DNA from: Ceriagrion tenellum
Lineage: Eukaryota > Arthropoda > Insecta > Odonata > Coenagrionidae
Direction of reading: 5' to 3'
Assembly (NCBI GenBank): GCA_963169105.1
Contig: OY720639.1
Location: 55,471,848 to 55,535,847 of the forward strand
DNA: 64,000 bases
Part shown: positions 1-10,890 of the stretch, piece by piece
Layout of the letters: each line of letters opens with the position of its first letter
Numbering within the stretch: position 1 is the first letter of the stretch
Program-made: the position numbers and the translations under genes
Notes under the pieces: model-generated
What the model was told of the DNA's origin: nothing
Database searches by the model: none
What the model saw: the letters and a program-made list of their open reading frames with translations, nothing else

Positions 1-72
1 ATTATTGCTGCTCACAAAAGAGTCATTGAAACCTTTGTCAGTCATTTAAGAGCTAAGTATGGACTGCATGAA
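1..72 (+). CDS. Possible partial exon of an unidentified upstream gene
   Basis: The + frame beginning at base 1 is the only open one here. It gives 24 residues and then meets a textbook donor, GAA|GTGAGT, at 73. The peptide is basic and contains HLRAKYGLHE, but I recognise no family. Odd point: splicing to the next acceptor (169/170) would put the Myb/SANT-like exon out of frame by one base. Either the two are not consecutive, one splice site is wrong, or there is an indel. Low confidence. Confidence 0.25.
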
Positions 73-169
73 GTGAGTTTATCTTAGCTGAATGTCATTA
101 ATATGAAATTGGCTTTGTTAATTTTGGGCCAAAATTTAATCTTGTCTGATGTTCTTTTAATCTGTGCAG

Positions 170-414
170 ATTTTTGGAGTCCTCATGAGAATCTCCATTT
201 AGTACAGACCTATATAGAAGTGCAGCATGGAATTACATCTGGTCAAATTTCACCAAGGAATATCTGGAAAACTATAAATGAGGAAATGCTAGGAAAAGGG
301 TTTATTGCATCTGGTTGTGCTTGGGAGACAAGATTTTATATCTTGACAAAATTGTACAGGTCCGTGCTCCTTGGTCAGAGTAACCAAGTAAGAAACAATT
401 GGCCTTATTTTAAA
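170..414 (+). CDS. Internal exon encoding a Myb/SANT-like DNA-binding domain
   Basis: A pyrimidine-rich tract and TGTGCAG acceptor precede the exon, and TTTAAA|GTGAGT is the donor. The frame (codons at 172, 175 and so on) encodes about 81 residues. They start FWSPHENLHLVQTY and end NNWPYF, with the tryptophan/aromatic spacing of Myb/SANT-like DNA-binding domains (an N-terminal W, a central IWKTINEEM helix, a final W-x-YF). This fold is common in insect nuclear factors and in proteins derived from Harbinger-type transposons, so the gene may be a transcription factor or a domesticated transposase partner (inference). The exon ends in phase 0. Later exons may be those near 6.85 and 12.56 kb. No start codon is visible in the window. 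Confidence 0.55.
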
Positions 415-959
415 GTGAGTATTCTTTATTAATGAATAATTTTTGAAGTTTTGATTTAATTGTTTAATCATGGTGGGCACCCCTCATATAATTTTCTGGC
501 TACCAGCTATATATCTTTAGAATAGCTAGGATATAATACCTTACTGAAATATATCTGGTTGAAAAATCTGGAAATTCTCTTTGATTTTGACATGCTGTGG
601 AAATTTCTCTTTGTTTTTGTGGGGTGTTACAATGGCTCAAAATAGTGTGAGGAAGCTTTGAGTAAACAGTAGCTATTTTCATATTTTTCTTTGAGAATGT
701 TTATATTATGTAAGCATTTTAAATGCTGTTAAAGGGAAAGTAGGTGGAGAAAAGGAGAGATTCAGAAGCCATGGAATACCTAAGAAATCTTGGACCTAAT
801 TGGTGAAAGAAGAAAATCCAAAAAGTTAAGATTACAGGAAGGACAGCTGATGTGAAAAAATAATAAGGAATGTGGTCAGCCACAGAGCAAAATAGGCCAT
901 AGAAGAGTGGATGAAAGACTTATGAAAGGAGGTGTATAGTAACCTCTCATAGGGGAAAG
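415..959. other. Presumed intron, nothing recognised
   Basis: AT-rich sequence with short chance frames only, between the Myb/SANT-like exon and a LINE relic. Confidence 0.4.
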
Positions 960-1990
960 TTGAAGCCACCTGCAGAACTACTTGAAGTTACCTACTTTAT
1001 AGAACATTCGATAAAAGGTAATGTCATTTGAAGTGAAGGAAATGAAATTCATAGGGAAAGTGAGTGTGTCAAAAATACATGCAAGACTCACAAGAATAAT
1101 TCGCTGAATAATGGAAAGAAAAACTGTAGAAAACTTCTCAGAAAACCAGTTTGGATTTAGGAAGAACAGGGGTACTAGGGAGGCCATACTCTGCCTGAGA
1201 GTAATCTTGGAGAAAACAATACATTTGAACAAACCATTGTATGTCGCATTCGTGGACTGGGAGAAAGCCTTCAATAATGTCGAGTGGAACAAGATGTTCA
1301 GACTGCTTGACTCTGAATGGATTATGACGACATGAGAATTATCTACCAACTATACAGGAAGCAAGTCGTCACAATGCAAATGGGAGACAGAAGTCAGATA
1401 GGAGCTAATATTAACAAAGGAGTAAGACAAGGATGCAACCTGTCACCAGCACTGTTCAACATGTTCTTGGAGGAGGCCATACAAGAAGCAAAAAAAATTG
1501 GACTGAGTGGAATAAAGATAAACAGAGAGGAAATAAACATACTCCACTTCGCAGATGATATCGCAGTCATAGCTGGAAATCGTGATGATCTTCATAGGTC
1601 ACTAAATGCAATGGACCAAGTACTCCAAGAATATGACATGAAAATAAGTAAGACGAAGACTAAAATTCTAGTTTGTGGAACAGAGCAGCTAAATGCAACA
1701 GTCACCCTGAGAGGAGAGAAATTAGAGCAAGAGGGTTCCTTCACCTATCTTGGAAGATCCATCATGTGGGACGGAAGAAGTACAACAGACATCAATCGCT
1801 GTAGCAATCAATAGCCCAAGTTTAGAAGGCATTCATGGGAAAAAGAAAACTTCTGTGCTCAAAGAAGATAGGACTTCAAACCAGGAAACAGTATGTGAAG
1901 ACATTGGTGTGGAGTGAGGCACTATATGGATTGGAAGATGGACCATTGGAACAGCTGACCATAACACACTAGAAGCATATTCTGTTTTAA
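960..1990 (+). mobile_element. Degenerate non-LTR (LINE) reverse transcriptase fragment 1
   Basis: Two overlapping frames (1,111-1,335 and 1,317-1,814) give most of a reverse-transcriptase palm and fingers. Visible motifs are QFGFRKNRGTREA, a YVAFVDWEKAFNNVEW block (catalytic motif A), VRQGCNLSPALFNMF (motif B) and HFADDIAV at about 1,548-1,559 (the F/YADD active site). A YLGRSIMWDG block follows, then a frameshifted KQYVKTLVWSEALYG-like region to about 1,950. A frameshift near 1,317-1,335 and stops after 1,814 show it is dead. No endonuclease domain or 3' tail is visible. The sequence resembles LINEs of RTE/I/jockey type, but I cannot fix the clade. Confidence 0.8.
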
Positions 1991-2850
1991 GCCTACGAAC
2001 TATTTTAACCCTCTGGCTTATCATAGAGAAGATTATTCTTAAGGACCAGCCCACGAATATTTACTTCATCAACCGAGAGATAGCATTTGATTATGTGGAT
2101 AGGAGCAGAATTCTCACCACACTGAAGAGCATAGGAGTGGCATTTAATGTCAGAAGAGCAACATGCAGGCTGTTTGAAGAACAGCTGACTGTGAGAGTAA
2201 ACATTGTGGAAATGCAGACGAAGTGGAATGTGTGCTGTCACCAATAATATTCAATATATATGTACTTTGAAAAATCCAGTAATGAAATTAAGGCAAAAAC
2301 AGAAATACAAGTACATGGAGAAAAAATCATCATGCTATGCTATGCTGATGACATAGGAAGTCTTGCTGAGAAGAAAGATGATCTGATAAGAATGCCGAGG
2401 CTGCATGGACAAAACTTATGTAAAAAATACAATTTGAAGATTATTGCTAAGAAAATCAGGATTATATAAGGTGAAAGATATCACAAAGACAGAATCACCA
2501 TTAAACGTGGGCTGCAAAAACTTGTGCACTTGGTAGAGTTTTTTTATCTGGGTGGCTGGATCACCAGTATTGGAAGAAGCAGGAAGACATCATGAGACAA
2601 ATAGCCCTAGTGAAGAAGGCATACTATGTACCTGAAAAATAGGCTGCTGACATCCAGTAACTCAAGTCTGGTAGTAAGGAATCACTTTTTTAAAGCATGT
2701 ATTTGGAGTATGCTCTTATATGGCAGTGAAGTCTGGACAGTAACAGCAGTGGAGCAAAAGGGAATGCAAGAGATGAAGATGTTTTGTTACTATTAAAATA
2801 GATGGAGAAGGGGCTTGTTATGGTGGCCAATGCTAGAAGGTGTAACGTGG
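1991..2850 (+). mobile_element. Degenerate LINE reverse transcriptase fragment 2
   Basis: A second, more decayed RT piece lies directly downstream in the same orientation. Frames from about 2,050 give a motif-A-like REIAFDYVDRSRI block. The frame at 2,260-2,469 gives MLCYADDIGSLAEKKDDL (the YADD motif). A YLGGWITS block near 2,545 and a LLYGSEVWTV block near 2,715 follow in other frames. It repeats the RT core rather than continuing fragment 1, so it is a separate insertion or a second copy of a related element. Many stops and frameshifts. Confidence 0.7.
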
Positions 2851-4895
2851 GCATCTGCCATCTGTGTTAACCCCTATTTTAATTTAGTGCTCATGCACTG
2901 ATGCACTAATTTTGCAATTTTTTTAGGTTTTCCACTGGCAACATACTAGAAGTCAGCATGTATTTTTAATTTAATTAATTTAACAATATTCTGCATTTAG
3001 GGGAAGACTGGTAAAATGGGGTAGAATCCATAGTGGTAAGTGGTCAGTATATGTTGTGACGCATGAAACTGAATTCATAATCGCTGAATTGAACTGGCCC
3101 GACTAAGGCGAGATAGGGTCAACAAAAGTTAAAGAAAGACAGACCCAGCCTTTGAAATACATAATTTCTCCCACAATGGAGCATGTATTGCATTAAATAG
3201 AAAATTACAGTTTGACCTTAGGCAAAATAGGTGATACAATTATGGTGGGTTCTTGAACTAAGTCCATTCGATGAGAGCTGCTGCGAGGTCCTTCTGGCAG
3301 CCAAGGAAATAGAGGGAGCCTTGAGGTGAAGTGGACAGTGGTCAAGGAGTTAGAGGCCCCTTCTTCACCATTCAGGTCTGAACACAAACGCAGGGGAAGT
3401 CTCAGAGAGAGAAGGATGGGGAAGAGAGGGGAAGTATTGCTGGTGGTGCTGATCGGTGGAGATCTCTCAGTAGACCCTAAATGACGATTCAAACAGAGGT
3501 TATTGGGACCTTGCTGTAGTTCAGGGTATAAAAGTGATCCCGTTAAACAATTGCAAGCCTCTAAGCCTCTCAACTGCAAGCAAGATCCCTCTAAACAACT
3601 AGCGATTTGCGAGACAAGTGATGAGAGAGCCAGATCTTGGAAAATTTTTGTATCATGGCCGTGTGTGGCCTCTCGGCAATGAGTGACTTTGAGGCAAAAG
3701 TGGCCAGGAAAATTATGCTAATATTTGCACAATGTGTCAAGAGTTACTTGCCTAACATTTCAGGCAAATGGTGGATATTCTTGCTTTACATCCACTAATC
3801 CATCCATTCCGTTATGCTATCCAGAGGAAAGTAAGGATGGAGCAGGGATAACCGATATGGTTGTTATTTCGGCTGTCAGGCTAGTTTAATGGCATAATGC
3901 CCTCTCCATCTACTTCAAAGGTTGTCATTAAAGAATGATTAAGATCTAATGGACAAAGAGAATAACTGACAAAGCATTCCAAAGGAGAGTTGGCTGAAAT
4001 GAAAGCTTAGTGAAAACTTGTGGACAAAGAAGAGACATACTTGATTTACACATTTTGTGACACTACAGCATGCACTTCTTCTTGACTGATGTACCCCTCC
4101 CAGTAGTCCCCACTTGGAGATCCGATTGGGGTTTCCCCATTGCCTTCCACATCACAGAACCCCGGCCAATTCCGTGAACTTCACTCTCGCCTGAAGCTGT
4201 GGCTGTTGATACCGGCCCAATCTCTTTTATCTGCGCTATCAATGCCTTTTGCTAAGACTGTTGCCTCTCAGTAGTGGGGTCAAATTTTGGTAGCATACAA
4301 AAATTGGTTGGCCAGCCAGGAAATTTTTTTCCATCGCTTAGTCTCGAACCTGCAGTCCTTGGAACTGTAGTCGAAGATGCTACCAATGGTCCAAACTGGA
4401 CCCCTTAAAGTAGCAAATTGGAAACAGTATTGGAAGAGAAATAAAGGGGAAGTTTTACAGAGGAAGACCAAGGATGTAAAGCTTCAAGCAAATCATACAG
4501 GATGTAAAACTAAATAATTAGGTATGTGTGTGGGAATAAAGCAGGTGGTAGTAAGGAGTGTGGAGAGGACCAATCTCTGGATTTATGACTGCTGATGATA
4601 AATGTGTGAAATATCTCATCTAAAAAACTTACTCATCTTGACTTTCAATTTTAGTTCTTCACAGAGATTTACCACACTTTTTGCTGGATTATTTTTGATT
4701 TGACAGTGAAAAAAAAACAATTTTTTTATTTGGAAGTAGCCCATGTTGATAAAAATCCATGAAAGGTCACTGCAGATATATGAAATATGAGAAAAAACTT
4801 AACAGGACAATGTGAAAACTTCCCACCACATTTTATCCAAATCATATGAAAAAATCTCATGCTATAAGATAGTTATGGCAAAAAAAAGATGTTGC
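2851..4895. other. Non-coding stretch, unclassified repeats likely
   Basis: No gene seen. The patch at about 4,085-4,330 is GC-richer than its surroundings and looks like an old dispersed repeat, but has no recognisable termini. A 124-codon reverse frame at 3,205-3,579 is serine/proline/leucine-rich and looks like chance. Confidence 0.35.
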
Positions 4896-4990
4896 CACAA
4901 GAAAAAATTAGGCTCGAACTCGGAATGAACAACCTGATCCACAGACCTTGCAGCTTGTGGAGCCAATTCGCACCCACTACAGTACCCTAG
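4896..4990 (-). repeat. tRNA-derived SINE head (relic)
   Basis: Read on the reverse strand, an A-box-like TACTGTAGTGGG is followed about 60 bases later by a B-box-like GAGTTCGAGCC (reverse complement at about 4,911-4,921). This is the split pol III promoter layout of tRNA-derived SINEs. The spacing is longer than in a real tRNA and there is no cloverleaf, so it is not a tRNA gene. Confidence 0.45.
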
Positions 4991-5184
4991 CTTCCTGATT
5001 CCTTTGGCAATTTTGGAGGATGCAATGCAACTGGATGTTAAGCCCTTAGGGTCCATCAAAGGTGGCAATGAAAGGGAGGAGATGACTTCAAAGAAGCCAC
5101 TACTCATCCAGTTGCATCCTATAACGGTGTTTAATTATACTGTGTGAAGATATCTATGGCAGTTTTCCTTGGGAGTTGGGAAGC

Positions 5185-5250
5185 ATGGGTAGTGTAGTGG
5201 TCTGCTATGGTTAGCCAAAGGTCTGTGGTTCGATTCTCAAACCAGGCTGA
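5185..5250 (+). repeat. tRNA-derived SINE head (relic)
   Basis: TAGTGTAGTGG at about 5,190-5,200 matches the A box. GGTTCGATTCT at 5,227-5,237 matches the B box, with tRNA-like spacing. The 3' end (CCA arm) is not tRNA-like. It lies 200 bp from a SINE head in the opposite orientation. Confidence 0.5.
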
Positions 5251-6764
5251 TCTTTTACTCTCTCCAATTTTTACGTATTTCATCACTATATTTGGAAGGC
5301 ATGAATATCTTCGCTGCCAAAACTGTGTAAAAAACGTACTCATCATAGTTGTTGCCATTCAAATGTTTTTGAGGTAGTGAAGGCTTTTTATCACATGAAC
5401 TTAAGTATTCACTATGATTCACTGAAGCCAATCACTTTGAAATGGAATGCTTAGTTTTCTTATTAAAAATTAAGAAATCTTTTCTCTCTGTGTAGTATCT
5501 GGTATCATCATATCAGATTAATAGAGTAGTGCCTCTGTAAATATGTCTTAAAACTGCATTTTTCCACATTTACATTTCATTTAGACCTCTTTTACCTTGC
5601 TTTGATTTCTTTCAAAGAGGTCTATGATGTAAGTTTTGTCCTGCTAACTCAATACTTTCCTCATAAAATCAGTTGATTGTGGCTACATTGTTAAATGCTA
5701 TGACGGAATGTAAATATTCTCCAACTTTGATCATAGTTTTCATATCCAACTTCTTTCTTACTAACCATTTTTCTAACGCTCTTGATGTCATCATCAGCTG
5801 ACCTTCCATCCACTTTCCTCATTGTCCTTCTCTAAGCCCATAAACTTCCATTACTCATCCCCTCCTCTCCCATGTTTCCCCTTCCGCCACCCTCTCTAAC
5901 TTAAGTTAGTATAAAAGGCTCGCATTTGTAATTTTCCCTTATTTTTGTTTTTAAAATGATGCTACAGATGTTGGAACCATATTTAAGCATAGTGGAACTG
6001 GACAGTATTTTATTATGAGTTATTCAAAACTTTCCTGTTAGATGTTTTCCTTTAATCATGTAGCCACTTACACCGCTCTGGGTATTGACCTCAGACAACA
6101 AAATATTTAAACAGCAATGGCTTCACCTTTAAAGAGTAAGAATGTGAAGCCTTAGCATGAATAAACATGGAGGAAAAAGCAGATTTAAGATATAAATATT
6201 TCACTGGAAAGTGACTATTAACACTTGATTGAGAAGTTTGTGGATTGCAAATGTTTATCGTTAATGTCTTCACTGTCTATAGTGTCTTAAATGTTTATGA
6301 TAAAGTATTGTGAAGTCAAATGTAAGACCATCCCAAATTACTTTAATTTTTCCGCTGCAATCATGCAATTCTGTTAAAGTTATCTGCTGAAGGAATTCAA
6401 TCATGAACTTGGTACACCCCAAGAATCCTTTCCAAGTTTTTTGATCAGAAAGTAACCTTTCATTTGTAATTGATATTCTGCTATTAAGTCTCAAGGAATG
6501 TTCTCAAGTTACTAAAGAATTTTTGCTGGAGGCCTGATTAATATGAAAATAGGCTACATATTTATTAATGATCATTAGACTACATATTTACTTTGTACTT
6601 GACCTCCTCTGTGATTTCTTCAGAAGTTTCCTCCTTGTCTGTTTTTTTTCTTTTTTTGCTGTTTCTAATTGTAATCTTTTATGTGTATAGATTAAATGCA
6701 AATCTGTAAACTTAGTTATCAAATTTAATTGAACTAATATGAATATTTGAATTGTGCCTTTTAG
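5251..6764. other. Non-coding stretch, nothing recognised
   Basis: AT-rich sequence with no long conserved frame, terminal repeat or RNA signature that I can support. Confidence 0.35.
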
Positions 6765-6840
6765 CTCCTTGATAGTGTATTGAAGAAAGAACCACGTGTA
6801 AAGCGGCAGCAGCACAACCTGTAGTATCTCCAATCTGTGA

Positions 6841-6988
6841 GGGCTTAGCCGTGAAACATATATGTCCTCATGCATGGAACCTGTCCCTCTTATGGAATAT
6901 AAAATCCAGCCATCTCTTCATCAGTCAACTACCAGCATCATCAGCCGCAGCATCCCTGATCTGCAGGAGTGGATGACAGTAAAATGTA
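6841..6988 (+). CDS. Possible exon of the upstream gene
   Basis: The frame of the ATG at 6,862 reads about 42 residues, including MEPVPLMEYKIQPS and SIPDLQEWMTVK, and ends at a donor-like AAAT|GTATGT near 6,987. The residue composition looks coding. The exon would end in phase 1, which fits the candidate terminal exon at 12,564 (join codon TGG). Problems: a TGA in this frame at 6,838-6,840 forces the start after it, and the acceptor there is poor. A stronger acceptor (CCTTTTAG at 6,764) leads into a different, coding-looking frame. Either the exon is misread or it carries indels. Confidence 0.25.
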
Positions 6989-7380
6989 TGTCCCCTACCC
7001 TCTCCTCCTAAATTATCCAGTGGAAGTCGAAATAAAGCAGAACTTTGGTGCATCTTAGAGTAGAAGTTGAAGTATTCTTTTCAGGCAAATAATGTCTTCT
7101 AAAATCCGAGACATAAGACTATGTTATGGTGAAATAATTGCTTTATTTAATTGTTTTGTCGTGATATAGGTGAGCTGTTTAGGATGCATGGATGAATGTT
7201 GAAGCATAGGGTGAGAAAAATGGAAGGAAAAAAAGGAAGACAGAATTCCATTAAAGTTTTCAATAATATCTTAAGTTGCTCATAATCAGTAGTATGGGTG
7301 TCTACAGCATCCTTCAGTTCAATTTTCACTGTTACTGCATGATGAGCCAGTTACCTTATCGTTCCTATCTTGATTGAGGG
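6989..7380. other. Non-coding stretch upstream of the Tigger element
   Basis: No feature recognised. Confidence 0.3.
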
Positions 7381-7759
7381 TATAGGTAACTCTCGATTTA
7401 CGAACGAGTTACGTTCCTTAGAAAGCGTTCGTGAATGAAAAATTCACAAATCAAAAATTGAATCACTATACTGGATTCTCTTGAATTATTTTGTAAACCA
7501 CGGCTACATGTATATTGTATCTCAGTGTAAAATTACTACCTTTTGGTTACGTCATTAAAATGGCGCAATGTTGGATGATTCAAACTATGCTACATTTTTC
7601 ATAAAAAGCTCTTACCGATTAAATAATTCAAGTAGCAGCATTTCACAGCCGCTGTTCACACATGAAAATATATTTTGTTTAAATGCAAAACAATACTATT
7701 TCAGGTAAATTATATATTTTTACCTTAATGAATAAGAAAATGAATTTTTACCGTTTACA

Positions 7760-9471
7760 TTACATGAGAGGGTGAAGATCATCTGGCTGGGATGATTGCG
7801 GTGCAGAAGATGCAGATACAGATGCATCTTTCTTTAGATATGAAAATATTGTCATTTGCTTTGCACACTTTTTCATTTCCTTGAGCACTTCAGAATAACA
7901 TGCCTTGGAAGCAAGAACATTTCTCTTAACTTTTGCACATATTTCTGTGTCTTGATCATCTTCTTTGAAAATAGCCAAGCCTTCCTCAATCGTTTTAAAT
8001 ACTTTCATTAATCCTTTGCTAGTGAGCTTGTGCTCTTCGTTATCAGCTGTTACCTCTTCTTCTTCCGGCTCTGGTTCCTCCTCCGTTGCTCTAGTTCAAG
8101 TTCAATCAAGTCTTCATTTGATAAATCTTGATGAATGGCTAATACCTCGCCTATATCTTCTACCTCTATGTCTGAAAATCCCACTTTCTTTGCTAAAGTC
8201 ACAATTTTCTCTTTTGTTTTAACTAAATCAGTCTTAACACTGAAACCCCTGAAGTCATATATAAAATACGGGCATAGTTTTCACCAAACACCATTCATAC
8301 ACGACTGAGGAATCTCATTCCATGCTTTGGAAACTAGCATTATGGCCTCACAAATATTGAAACTTTTCCAAAAATCTTTAATGTTCACATTATTCTCCTC
8401 CATTTCATGTAACATGAGATTGACACTTTTTTCAAATAATACGCTTTCAACGTAGCAATAACACCTTGATCCATAAGCTGGATTAGTAACGCTGTATTTT
8501 GTGGCAGAAACACAAATCTGATGTCTTCTTCCAAATCTTGAATTGATGGAGGATGTCCAGGGGCATTATCCACTAAAATTAATATCTTGAATGGTATATT
8601 TTCCTTGACACAATACTGCTGTAGTTCACCTTTAAGTTTTGTTTTTATATAATCACTAATAATAGTTCCAGTCATCCACCTTTTAGAATTAGAATTGAAA
8701 TGGACAGGCAAAAGGTCTTTTGCGTAACCTTTAAAAGCTCGGGGATTTGATGAATGATAAACTACCACTGGCTTTAATTTACAATCTCCCTCGGCATTAC
8801 CACGAAACAAGATCATGAATCTGTCCTTCGCAGCTTCACCTGGTGCAGTTTTCTCATCTTTGGAAATGTACATTTTGGAAGGCATCCTTTTCCCGTTTAG
8901 AGAAGTTTCATCGAGATTAAATACTTGCTTTGCTGAATAGCCATTTTTTTCAATCAGAGCCTCCATTTCTTTAACAAATTTTTGATCAGAAAATTTGTTG
9001 GCAGATGCAGCCTCCCCTTAATCATCATAATATCATCTTTATATTATGAAAGCTCTTCTTAAAATTTGCAAACCAACCTGAACCAGCACGGAATGGTTTG
9101 GAATTCTTCTCTTCCTTCGTGAATTCTTCAAGTAAAGAGCATGCCTTTGCTTGCACCATAAACATACTCTCTGGCATATGAGTCTGATTCAAATCTTCTA
9201 TCCAGGTACTGAGCATTATCTCCATTCTTTCTAATGCATTGCTTCTTGAATATGAAGATCATTGGGCACTTATGCCGGTTCCAGACTTAGCATTGTCTTT
9301 GATTTTTTCAGCATTCTCGCGAATTGTGACAATAGTACTTTTAGCTAACCCCAGTTGATTATCTATATCTGTAATCCTTTCACCTTTTTCAAGTTGCTCT
9401 ATTACATCTAATTTGAGCTCTAGAGATATTGTCTTTCTTTGTCTCTTCATTGTTGTTTTAAAAAAAGACAC
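7760..9471 (-). pseudogene. Tigger-family transposase (CENP-B/DDE type), degenerate
   Basis: Reading leftward: 9,471-9,259 encodes a CENP-B N-terminal helix-turn-helix (RKTISLELKLDVIEQLEKGE). After an in-frame TGA, 9,225-9,025 encodes the second CENP-B-type DNA-binding domain (KPFRAGSGWFANFKKSF). 8,966-8,385 encodes the DDE-1 catalytic domain with the three expected acids: NLDETSLN, LVDNAPGHP and MDQGVIATLKAYY. Remnants of the acidic C-terminal tail follow in shifted frames to about 7,760. Normal Tigger transposases are one frame of roughly 500-600 residues; here stops and frameshifts split it. The catalytic triad itself is intact. Confidence 0.85.
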
Positions 9472-9529
9472 CCATTTATATTTTCAAGTTGTAACAAAAT
9501 TCATTATTTCATCTTCAACTTTGTGGTAT

Positions 9530-9955
9530 TCCATTATAATGTTTTGTCGATGAATAACTGTTACTAATACCTCTTTTTTATTTAAATTTTTAAACTTTTT
9601 TTTGCTAAGCACTTAATATGTAGCGGCCACAGGAGTGATTTTACAATGGATATACTAATATTATGCAACAACCGCCGCAGATTAGATTCAAGAGAGCAGT
9701 TGGAAATTTTCAAAATTTTGAATAATCAAGACAACACCCTCATAAATGAATAACTTTACCCTTCCTTTTCCCCTATTCTGGCCTCTGTTTCAAACTTCTT
9801 CTCCCCTTCAGTTACATAACTACGGAAACAATAGGATAAACAAATCTCAATTAATGCCTGATGATGGTGATTATTCACTGAAACCCGGGTCGCTTAATTT
9901 AAATAAAAAAGTGGAATAAGTAACGGTTATTCATCGAGAAAACATTTTCCACTTG
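9530..9955. mobile_element. Foldback insertion inside the Tigger leader
   Basis: About 51 bases at 9,539-9,588 recur as an imperfect reverse complement at 9,895-9,945 (shared core TCGATGAATAAC, then TTTTTTATTTAAATT). They flank about 300 bp that includes the hammerhead-like motif. The arms lie between the transposase start and the right Tigger terminus, where Tigger leaders are usually short, so this is probably a younger insertion. The hammerhead-like motif suggests a Penelope-like retroelement or retrozyme remnant (inference). No clear target duplication was found. Confidence 0.5.
9849..9899 (+). ncRNA. Hammerhead-ribozyme-like motif (type I, minimal stem III)
   Basis: All three conserved blocks are present in order: CTGATGA (9,858-9,864), GAAA (9,880-9,883) and GTC (9,889-9,891), with predicted cleavage after C9,891. 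Stem I pairs AATTAA plus GC (9,849-9,857, one bulged T) with GC plus TTAATT (9,892-9,899), eight pairs. Stem II pairs GTGA (9,867-9,870) with TCAC (9,875-9,878) around a TTAT loop, plus a G-T wobble. Stem III is only 2-3 bp, as in the minimal hammerheads reported from Penelope-like elements. Weak points: an extra T follows CTGATGA, and stem I is AT-rich, so activity is uncertain. Confidence 0.45.
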
Positions 9956-10206
9956 TGTTCAAAAACTACTAATGCAGCCCAAACATTGTGAGATATCATG
10001 AGATACAGCATGATAAACATGATAATTGCGCCAAGAAGATATGAAATGTGCTTGATGCACATTCGGCGAGCAACGAAATATTTAACTACGAACTACGAAG
10101 TTCAAACGAAAAAATGCATGAATGCAAAATTGAAAATATCATAATATGCGGAGCGTTAAAGCAAAAATATGTAAAACGAACGTGCGTGAAATGAGAGTTA
10201 CCTGTA

Positions 10207-10890
10207 TTGTCGTCTTCTGCTTCATCCATCATGGTTATTACGCCCACAGCGTTTTACACCTCAACAGGTGGTAGCACTACAGGAAAATGATTGTTTGGCG
10301 ATGAGAGATATGGTGTATGCTTCTGGTAAATGTTGCCAGCTGTAAAGGTACCCTCATAAAAGATTGCTATTTTCAAGTGAATATTTTGCATATGGATAGG
10401 ATATTTTCTAATATTCAGGACTCAGAAAGAAAGATATAAAACAGGAATCATGATGCTAGTGATGAGTCTTAGCTGACTCTTTTAACCATCTGAGTTTTTG
10501 TTGTAATGGGAAGCGTTTGAGCCAGGCAATTCCTGATTTCATGTCAAGAAGTCTAAATTGTTCCCTTTCATCTCATAATCATGTTCAATACTCAGAATAT
10601 TACTGTAATTTCTAATTTGAGGTTTTTCCACAAATGTATCTTGTTGTGCATTAAATTAATCCACAATAATTCAACAGGATTCCTATGAGGAATTGCTGCT
10701 GATTCTGTGAGTATTAATGTGGCGTAAAAGGCAAATCTGATTTTATCCTTGACATATTTTTTGTCCTTCTTATTGAACAACATTACTTGATTGGACAAAC
10801 TGCTGAATGGAGGTAATTTGTCTTCCTATGATCTGCCATTGGCAGCATACTCTATTGAAAATGGGAGAGGTTTAGTTGAAGGATAAATTG
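10207..10890. other. Non-coding stretch right of the Tigger element
   Basis: No gene or repeat boundary recognised. Confidence 0.3.

Larger units (their letters stand above)
7383..10204 (-). mobile_element. Tigger/pogo-type DNA transposon, full-length but inactivated
   Basis: A 2,822-bp element is bounded by TA on both sides (7,381-7,382 and 10,205-10,206), the target duplication of Tc1/mariner/pogo elements. The terminal inverted repeats begin TAGGTAACTCTC (left) and CAGGTAACTCTC (reverse complement of the right end). Similarity continues for about 25 bases around an ACGAACG/ACGTTCG motif. The left first base is mutated from the usual C. The transposase lies on the reverse strand (9,471 to about 7,760) and is broken by stops. 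An unrelated foldback sits in its 5' leader. The element lies in a presumed intron of the upstream gene. Confidence 0.85.

Noticed and set aside
3205..3579. 124-codon reverse-strand frame
   Set aside because: Serine/leucine/proline-rich, with no domain and no splice or promoter context.
4591..4612. Second CTGATGA...GAAA arrangement
   Set aside because: There is no stem II between the blocks and no plausible stem I or III, so it is a chance match to the hammerhead core.
5185..5250. Functional tRNA gene
   Set aside because: A and B boxes are present, but the acceptor and anticodon arms do not fold; it fits a SINE head.
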